Shown here one piece after another: positions 63,397-64,000 of a DNA stretch of 64,000 nucleotides. Where the stretch lies: the NCBI GenBank assembly GCA_011033025.1, contig WFMF01000315.1, forward strand, positions 124,001 through 188,000. The letters are read 5' to 3'. Both the position numbers and the translations under genes were made by a program. Below the pieces are notes generated by a model. The model saw only the letters and a list, made by a program, of their open reading frames with translations. It did not search any database and was not told the origin of the DNA. The stretch is from Beroe forskalii. Taxonomy: Eukaryota > Ctenophora > Nuda > Beroida > Beroidae. The stretch's first letter is position 1. Each line of letters starts with the position of its first letter.

Positions 63397-64000
63397 TGGG
63401 GGGGGGGCAACCCCCATAAACCCCCAAAAATTTAACCGCCATTTGCCTTTTTCGATATCCACTTGGGGGTTTATGGGGGTTTAATTTTCCAGAAAAAGGT
63501 CGAAAATCTTCAATGAAAATTGGTACCATTTCAAAATAGGGCCAAAAATCGTCAACAAAAAATGGTACCATTTCAGAAAAGGCTTGAAAATCGCCAACAA
63601 AAATGGTACCATTTCAAAAAGGGTCTAAGATTGTCAACAAAAATGGTACCATTTCAAAAATGGCCGAAAATGGTACCATTTTAGGAAAGGTTCGAAAATG
63701 TGCAACAGAAAATGGTATTTCAAAAAAGGCTTGAAAATCGCTAAAAAATGGTACCATTTCAGAAAAGGGCCGAAATTCATCAACAAAAATGGTACCATTT
63801 CAAAAAAAAGGCCAAAATCGTCAACAAAAAATGGTACCATTCCGTAAAATGCCAAAAATCGTGAACAAAATCAGTCATAAAACAGCAAAATTTAACTAAA
63901 TTAAGCCCCCATAAACCCCCATAAACCCCCAAAAATTAAACCTCCATTTGCCATTTTTCGATATCCACCGGGGGTTTATGGGGGTTGGCCCCCCTACTAA
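63397..64000. mobile_element. hAT-like MITE with KpnI-palindrome repeats, copy 2
   Basis: Inverted counterpart of 53458-54055, with AAATGGTACCATTT units and GGGGGTTTATGGGGGTTGGC at its end. It runs to the window edge. Confidence 0.8.

Larger units (their letters stand above)
61370..64000 (-). repeat. Right arm of inverted duplication B
   Basis: Inverted partner of 53458-57000. Continues past the window end, so PSTPIP exons 1-5 of this copy could lie beyond it. Confidence 0.85.

Overview
The window is from an animal (metazoan) genome. It has small spliced exons with GT..AG introns, TTAGGG-like repeats, a LINE fragment, several families of DNA-type transposon, and very large tandem repeat arrays. 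The phylum cannot be fixed from the sequence. The genes are animal families: a C2-containing calpain, an MSL3/MRG chromatin protein, a GMP reductase, a PSTPIP-type F-BAR/SH3 adaptor, and a small secreted cysteine-rich peptide. Exon joins were chosen by homology to these families and by matching intron phase. In every multi-exon gene below the phases agree from exon to exon.

Layout. 0-11.9 kb (+): nine exons, perhaps ten, of a calpain whose catalytic His and Asn positions are substituted, separated by two huge minisatellites. 10.0-10.2 kb (-): the secreted peptide gene, followed by a 33-bp array to 11.7 kb. 12.5-19.0 kb (-): the first five coding exons of an MSL3-like gene, with a 43-bp array in intron 1 that is split by a 2.5-kb transposon. 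19-28.9 kb: mostly repeats, hairpins and a Helentron-like element, plus one possible secreted ORF. 28.9 kb (+): last exon of GMP reductase. 30.2-32.0 kb (-): last two exons of an unidentified proline-rich protein. 35.7-40.9 kb: an inverted second copy of the peptide gene and of two calpain C2 exons, carrying a 3.5-kb foldback element. 40.9-42.4 kb: a LINE fragment. 44.2-56.6 kb (+): ten exons of a PSTPIP-like gene, interrupted by a second foldback element and a 53-bp array. 61.4-64 kb (-): an inverted copy of the last five PSTPIP exons.

The most striking pattern is that the big tandem arrays are not placed at random in introns. Their units are copies of an exon-intron junction of the host gene: intron end plus exon start, or exon end plus intron start. 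This holds for calpain exon 4 (acceptor), calpain exon 5 (donor), MSL3 exon 2 (acceptor), the peptide exon (branch-point-like TACTAAC plus acceptor) and PSTPIP exon 4 (donor). Two-copy or three-copy examples occur at calpain exon 1 and at the PSTPIP exon 4 acceptor. Each array therefore presents tens to about 200 copies of one splice site.

The inverted duplications give natural comparisons. Between arms, array copy numbers differ greatly, and three insertions (foldback element, Helentron-like element, LINE) are present on one side only. Uncollapsed haplotypes or misassembly could mimic such inverted copies and should be excluded first.
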